From NCBI GenBank assembly GCA_030762175.1, contig CM060843.1, positions 114,977,369 through 115,041,368 of the forward strand: a DNA stretch of 64,000 bases, read 5' to 3'. The translations under genes were made by a program, and so were the position numbers. Shown here piece by piece: positions 58,000 through 64,000 of the stretch. The notes under the pieces were generated by a model. That model worked only from the letters and a program-made list of their open reading frames with translations. It did no database searches and was not told where the DNA came from. The stretch is from Metallyticus violacea. Lineage: Eukaryota; Arthropoda; Insecta; Mantodea; Metallyticidae. Position 1 is the first letter of the stretch; the number at the start of each line of letters is the position of its first letter.

Positions 58000-59446
58000 C
58001 GCCGCCGTCGTCGATGCTGTAGTCGTAGACGTTGACATAACTAAGACCACTACAATTTGCTCAGCTAGTTCAGAGTTCAGCACTAAAGGTGGATTTTTCA
58101 GATTTATGCTTCTGGGCGAAAGGAGTGTGAATTTAAGTATAGCAAAATCACCACAGATAGAAATATACGGAGTTTATTAATGTTTTGTATTACCACAACA
58201 GTACAATTTTTCTATTTACGATATACTCTGAGGATATAATCATATGCAGACTGTCTCCCGAAGACTGTATGTGGACATTAATTCACATTCGTAATTCCTA
58301 TCACTTTACCAAAATAATTTTGTAATTTCTTCGACGAAATGTTAATTGCTGCTTCTCTTTATGCAATGTTAAAGTACTGTTTCTTTGTGCGGAGAAAGAA
58401 CCACGTTTTCTGCTAATGGAATTTAAAATAACGACTTGTCGCGACTGAATCCAACACATAGCTAGCAAATTTTAAGTTGAAAACAGTCACTTACGCAATA
58501 GTATTGCAATAATACTATTGTTTACAATGCATTATATTTTTAACATACGTATATCAAGCGAATGAAATTCGTTCATTTCTATTAAGTCGCAATAAAGGTG
58601 TCTGTCTCGTGTTTCATTCTTGGTACACATTATTAATGTGGTTACTCTTGTTTCTTCTTCTTCTTTTTTTGATTGGATTTATTTATGGACGCTCGCATTG
58701 GTTGATTTATTTAATATAACACTTTTCTTATCCATAGTTTTAATCTTTTCATATTCTTGGCTATGTATATATTCATTTGAACACATACATAGCCAAATAT
58801 TATCATGAAGGTCAACAAAAAACATTAAAACATATATTGTAATAGCCCTTATCTGATACATGAAATCTGTACAAATGAGGTTACTAGATTTATACGACTT
58901 AAAACGTATTGCCAGCGAATATTTGTCCTTTGAATTGAAAATTGAAGCCATTACCTAACATTAAAACATGTGCAAATGAACTTATTAAATGTATATGATT
59001 AATAACACATTATCTATGACTGTTTGGAGCTTAAAATAAAATATTATGAGCTTTATATTACGTAAATTGACTTTTAAATTGACACAACTAAATAGCCATT
59101 ACCAACAAATGTTTGTAGCTTTATCTTGAGCATTATAGCCTTTACGTAATATATAAACATATGCCAGTGAACTTATTTAATTAATATAATTAAAACATAT
59201 TAATGGATGGTTCGAGTTTCAAATCAAATATTATACCCTTTATCTTACGTAATAACATACGTAAATGAACTTCTCAAATTAAAATAGCTAATTAGCTGTT
59301 ACTATTAATTGTTTGTGACTTTATACCGAGTATTATAGCCCTTACGTACAATACAAACATGTGAAAATGAATTATTAAAATAATATTGTTAAACAACTGC
59401 TATTAGTGCGTGTTTAGGGCCTTAAATCGCATATTTTCCGCTTCAC
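58000..59446 (-). repeat. Long repeat copy B (inverted), LTR-like candidate
   Basis: Reverse-complemented, this aligns over about 1.4 kb with 4171-5590. Shared anchors include GGAAAATAT (start), the sub-repeat array (59440 down to about 58850), CATAGCCAAGAATA (about 58755-58800), GAATTTCATTCGCTTGATAT (about 58555), the hairpin at 58497-58519, TGTGTTGGATTC, and TGTGGTAATACAAAACATTA (about 58180). Divergence with many small indels shows the copies are old. The low-coordinate end is immediately followed by primer-binding-site-like sequence, supporting an LTR reading. The frame at 57980-58180 is probably chance. Confidence 0.85.
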
Positions 59447-59449
59447 ACT

Positions 59450-61680
59450 ATAAACGATTCAGAGAGTTTTGTAATTAAGTGAAGCAGTAATTAAAACTCT
59501 CAATGTTGCAGCAGATACCGCTCTTTAGTTACGTTTTGAAATAGGAAGTACAGAATAAAAGCATTGTGTAGATAAAATATATTGAAACTTTTAAAACATA
59601 AAAAGGAATCAAAAACAAACTTTAATCAGAAAAGTGAAATATATGGAGTAGGTTAAGGTATGTTCTTTATTAAGCGAACAAGAAAATAAGGAGGCGTAAT
59701 TAAACCAACTGGATAGGCCAAAAACGTGAGACAGTGGATCAAAAAACGTTTGCTTGCTTGTGTGTGTACATGACTAATTGGAGAGGTAAAGTAGAAAGAA
59801 GAGCACTAAAAATACCAATAGCAATTGCGAGGGCTGGAAAGTAAGTAGTGGCAACACCATCGTCATCACTGCAAATGAGCACCCGGGTGATGTTTTTCTC
59901 AGCACGTCTAGAGGAAGAGCATAGTCGTTGAACAACTATGTACTGAGCGTCACTGCGTGTAGATGGATGAACCCAAAGCTATCAAGTCGTGATGTAAAGT
60001 TGAACTACCCTAAAGTGTGTTTTCTACAAGTGACTAGCATGTATAAACTAAAATTGAGGTTGACGTGCCAGAAGCGTGAGATAATGTCGTGCGAATATCC
60101 GAAAAGTTTGGGGCATTGAAACGTCGCGATATCTTACGGTTGGCCGGTTGTATGTCAGCCTTTCGACAAAGACGTAATAGTTTGGAAGATGCGCATGTGC
60201 AGATCGTTTTACCTACTTGACATTAACATTACGTTGATTAGTTCAATCACTATGGGAAGGTATTGGCAATGGACAATGAGAAAGTTAGCCCAGAAGTCGA
60301 TAGACGCACACTACAGTACTGCAGCAGAAAGCTCCTCTCAGATATCAACAAAACAGCTTAGCTACAGGGGTCCAGTTGATAAATGTGGCAGGGGATTACC
60401 ACAAGGGAATGCAAAGGCTACAGGTTGAAGTTTAAATGATTTGTTATTTATGAATAGGTTGCCATTTCTTTGCATCCCGTAAAAGGCCTGAGTAAGATTC
60501 ATCGATTAAAGTGTATACATAAAAAGATGAACAAAGTGAATGATTGCCAATAAGTTAACGAACGAACTTGGGGGAAGATGAAAGAAGTACGTTTAAACGG
60601 ATGATATTAAAATATAAACTCCTACCCATTTTTTGAAAATTTATAGAAATGAAACAAAGTCAATCATTTTAGAATTTTCCTTATGTTAATAGCATAAACT
60701 GATGAAATAAAAGTAAATATATTTAAAGTTCTACATGCAGAATGCACATACTGAACACATTTGGGAAACATATGGATGGCACAAAGGCAATAATAAAGTT
60801 TCATATGAACATGTCATATTTTCTTCCTTTTAATTACATCTAATTTTTAACTTCCCCATACTTCTATGGCGATCATAAGATCAAATACAGGTTTATTATT
60901 TTACTCATCCAGGTGTCTGCTGACATATTAGCTCAATACAAGAATTTCCACATCAGTAAGTCTGGAATGCACATTAAAGTTAATTAACCTCACAGGTAGA
61001 AAGTCAAAGGACAGAGAACAGAAGAGTGAACAGGTAAGATGTCGCTCCTCCCTTTATTTGGAAAAGCTTAATTAAAATCAGCAAGCACGAAAAAGAAGTG
61101 GTGTCCCATAATGCATGACCATTAATTTAGTGAAATTTCTTCCAACAAAAATTGAAACAATACGTTGAAAAGCCACTCCAGTCAATGTTCTAGGTAAAAT
61201 AAAAACTCTATAATATGTTGCCAATTAATCTAACTCGTGCATCAATGCTAACCTGTTGTTTGTAGCTTGTTTCCAAAACGGTATGCTGTTTTTCCGAGAC
61301 ATAAATATGAACACTGTGCAAGTTATACAATCAATTCTATGGAAACTATGTTAGACGACAGAATGGCTTTGAGGTATAAACCACAACATAATATAAATTT
61401 CCAAAGGATAAACATACATTTGGCTTGTTTATTAGTACATATAAAATTGCTCAATACATCTAGCAAGAGTTAAGACAATGGAGCCTTATCTTCCACTGTA
61501 CCAGGCGAAAAAAGCAGCAAAGTTACAGCGTACAATTTACATAGTTATATAAAATAAAGAAGGAAAAAAAGGATAATACAGAAAAAGGCGAAACTAAAGA
61601 CATACTGCATTTAACATTACATCTTTTTAATATAATTAGAAAGATGATAAACATTTGTTAGAATTCCACTTGTTCTTTAA
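59450..61680. other. Intergenic DNA
   Basis: Around 59700-60430 GC is slightly higher, with open frames (59928-60119, 60189-60428), but no domain is recognised. The remainder is AT-rich and featureless. Confidence 0.45.
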
Positions 61681-61689
61681 TATTTCTTT

Positions 61690-62590
61690 TCGAAGTACAA
61701 GGGGGAGAAAGGTCAAGGAGAAGATAAAGAAATGTAATCTACTTTTATATTGCTTTGTTGTTCGACAATCTCTAACTTCAGAAGGAAGGGAGTTCCAGAT
61801 TCTGAGAAGTGACACGCTGAATGAGATTAAGTAGAAGTGTGTTCGGTGGCGAAGAGTAGACAGTAAAAGTCATTTCCGGGTCCGAGGTAGTGAAAGGTAT
61901 ACGAAGTGAGAGACGATATACTGAGGGGTGGAGGTATGTAGGATTTTAAACAGGAGCATAAGGGAATGGGAAGTCCTACGTTCTTTTAGAGATATTCATG
62001 AATGTTGATTCGTAGGAGTATCACATGATCAAATTTTCGAGTGTTAAATGCGAAAGAAACACAGTCATTATGAATATTTAGATCTGCTCAGTATTCAGAT
62101 AAAAGTGAGGCATAACAAGCACTTGAATGATAATCTTTTCTAGATTGACGGATAGATCTTTAGTTACATGTTTTAGTGTGTGAATTAAAGAAAATATTTT
62201 ATTGCATGTATGGGCAATATATAAACACCTAGGTGTTTTGCCCTGCTAGTATAACTAATTATATTGTTGTTTATCATGATGGTGTTTGAGTATATTTTAC
62301 GCATTGAACGTTTATATACCAGGACTATAGCCTGTGATTTAATTGGATTTAGTTTTAGTCCAAATTTTTATGCCTAAAGGAAGATGGAGAATATATCTTC
62401 GTTTACTACAGTCACAGCGACATGGACAGAACGAAGGCTGTAAGAAAATGGAGTTGTAAATCGTCAGGTTAAAGATATTAAGGAGTGTTTTATCTTTTTG
62501 GCAACGTCGTTGATGTAAGCATTAAAAGTAGTGATCTGAGTACTGAACTCTGGGAAACTCTTGCCGTAGTGAGGCGAAAAAACAACCATC
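61690..62590 (-). pseudogene. LINE reverse-transcriptase remnant, 5' truncated
   Basis: The minus strand reads as the second half of a non-LTR reverse transcriptase. In order: SQSSVL (from GVPQGSVLGPLLF) near 62550; PDDLQLHF near 62450-62470, retaining the Asp-Asp of the YADD catalytic box; GLKLNP-like sequence then KSQAIVLVYKR near 62320; AKHLGVYI near 62220; and the C-terminal domain, LLFKILHTSTPQYI near 61920-61950, SLLRIWNSLPSEVRDCRTT near 61770-61820. This order and the WNSLP tail place it in the jockey/CR1-like group. Tyr-Ala of the box, several frames and the N-terminal endonuclease are lost. A B-box-like GGGTTCGAATCC lies just upstream at about 62627. Confidence 0.9.
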
Positions 62591-62649
62591 ATCTTCTAAT
62601 TCACACTGTTGACGCTCACTAATGCAGGATTCGAACCCGATAGTAGCAA

Positions 62650-64000
62650 AGAGATTATAGTTTTTTATATTTTATATACGTTGTTAATTTCCCAGAATTT
62701 TCCTACATATTAAGTGGCACTCTAATTAGTTATAACAAATACGAGAGCCACACTTTATCAAATTAGTAACGCCATATTCAATTATTCAAGTTTAAATGTA
62801 TTAGCTGGAAATAAAATGCGTTCAAACTATTCAATGACATTTATAAATTATTTTTGTAAAGGAATAGTTTTTGCTTATATAATAAAAATAAAATTACTTC
62901 AAATATGCGTATTTTATATGACAAAATGAAATTATTTTAAGAGTTTAAGTAGTTGAAATATGAAGTAATGGCATGCAGAATTTAGAAATCCTCTTAATTT
63001 ATGAAATTAAGCAGTGGGGGGCTAGTAAACGTCGTATGGCAAGTGTTGCATTGTAGACACAAGTGTTATACACAGAACGGTAATTTGCAATGACTGGTTT
63101 TTGCCATCCGACTTAACTGAGGCAGTAATGAACCCATGGAATTATATTAGACTATGTTAATAGATACTTATATGTGGTTGAACATTTTATATATATATTA
63201 TTACAAATGTTGTATTTTAAATAAATAATGTAAAAACCATAAATATAGCCACTTTTTGCCTAAACAAATTCTTTGGGGACGTAATATAGTCCTGAATATT
63301 GTAGTTCCTAAATGACAAAAATACCCGGTTAACTACAAATATGGCCATCCCATTAAGAGAGCAAATAAGGGATATGGCCCATCAATTATTTCAACCCAAT
63401 TCTCTCACGAACAAGCCTGGACATCCACTTAGGTTTCTGAGCAATTTTTGTACATAAAAAATTGTCCTTAATACCAAGAGATCTGCAGCAAGAGAAGGCT
63501 CTACCATAATTCATTCGCCAAGTTATTGGATTCAATAACGGCACGGGGGACTGAAAGAAACATGGCGGAACAAGGGAAAAGAAATCAAGAGTATGCAGCC
63601 TGGTGCAGCAATATAAAACATAACTCTAAATCAGACATAGCTCATAATTTCTCATTCCTTTCTGCAAACCTATACAGTGTAAAGTAGATAAAAAGTATTA
63701 TAGATGAAACTGGTGACAACTTTTGTATTATGTTCTTGTATTTATTACTGTTATATATCTTGTGTTACCAAGATGTAAGTTTATCTCTTATAAATATAAT
63801 GGATAATATTAAGTAATATTGTAGTTTATATACTGTAAAAGAGATTTTGCATTGTACATTTTTATTTTTACCATTGATGCTATTTACTATAACATTTTCT
63901 TGAGGAAATCGAGAGCTAAGGTTATATTAAACTGAAAGGGTACGTGAGTAAAACTAAAACAATAAGCAAAATCTGAACAAACCTGAAATACTAAGTGTCC
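62650..64000. other. AT-rich intergenic DNA to window end
   Basis: No gene, RNA or known repeat recognised. Confidence 0.5.

Noticed and set aside
57980..58180. Plus frame with a VVDAVVVDVD segment
   Set aside because: The segment translates a GTC/GTAG-rich simple sequence at the edge of a repeat.
62580..62645. GGGTTCGAATCC on the minus strand as a tRNA or SINE
   Set aside because: Only the B-box-like sequence is present; no A box or acceptor stem was found.
1..64000. CRISPR arrays, bacterial operons or other prokaryotic systems
   Set aside because: No regularly spaced short repeats, ribosome-binding sites or packed genes; sequence character is that of an insect nuclear genome.

Overview
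This window looks like non-coding DNA from a large, AT-rich insect genome. The reasons are the low GC content, the long microsatellites, and dense, decayed insect-type transposons: Tc1/mariner relatives, non-LTR retrotransposons and tRNA-derived SINEs. The SINE family reminds me of cockroach and termite repeats, but that is an impression I could not test. I found no intact host protein gene, no rRNA gene, no functional tRNA and no prokaryotic-style operon. Almost all short open frames are chance frames or transposon debris.

Layout. 1-2750: AT-rich sequence with a degraded tRNA-like SINE head and one GC-richer patch. 2755-3470: decayed mariner transposase (minus). 4171-5590: a long repeat with internal ~100-bp sub-repeats; a second copy lies inverted at 58000-59446. 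5600-9710: little recognisable. 9720-11720: nested transposons. A minus-strand mariner is split by an internally deleted second mariner (9953-10701) and by a SINE (11267-11432), followed by a hammerhead-ribozyme-like motif (about 11615-11680). 11791-12196 and 13700-14105: a 406-bp local duplication carrying a SINE nested in a LINE end. 18.5-28 kb: scattered SINEs, a LINE ORF2 tail, microsatellites, and one SINE with a perfect 14-bp target-site duplication. 28.8-29.9 kb: two mariner relatives. 32.6-33.3 kb: another decayed mariner (minus). 36.3-36.6 kb: two adjacent tRNA-like heads. 37.9-38.9 kb: Tc1-like remnant. 43-45.3 kb: mariner fragments plus a SINE. 47.0-48.1 kb: GC-rich LINE-like 3' end and a second inverted end, both abutting (TA)n. 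53.7 kb: SINE. 57.9-59.4 kb: inverted copy of the long repeat beside tRNA-Lys-type primer-binding-site-like sequences. 61.7-62.6 kb: LINE reverse-transcriptase remnant (minus).

Nothing here acts together as a pathway; the biology is transposon turnover. The best leads are the inverted pair of long repeats, which may be LTRs with an internal tandem array; the hammerhead-like motif; the paired LINE-like ends at (TA)n tracts; the nested insertions, which give relative ages; and two internally deleted mariner derivatives of one family. All homology calls come from reading translations by eye; no database was searched.
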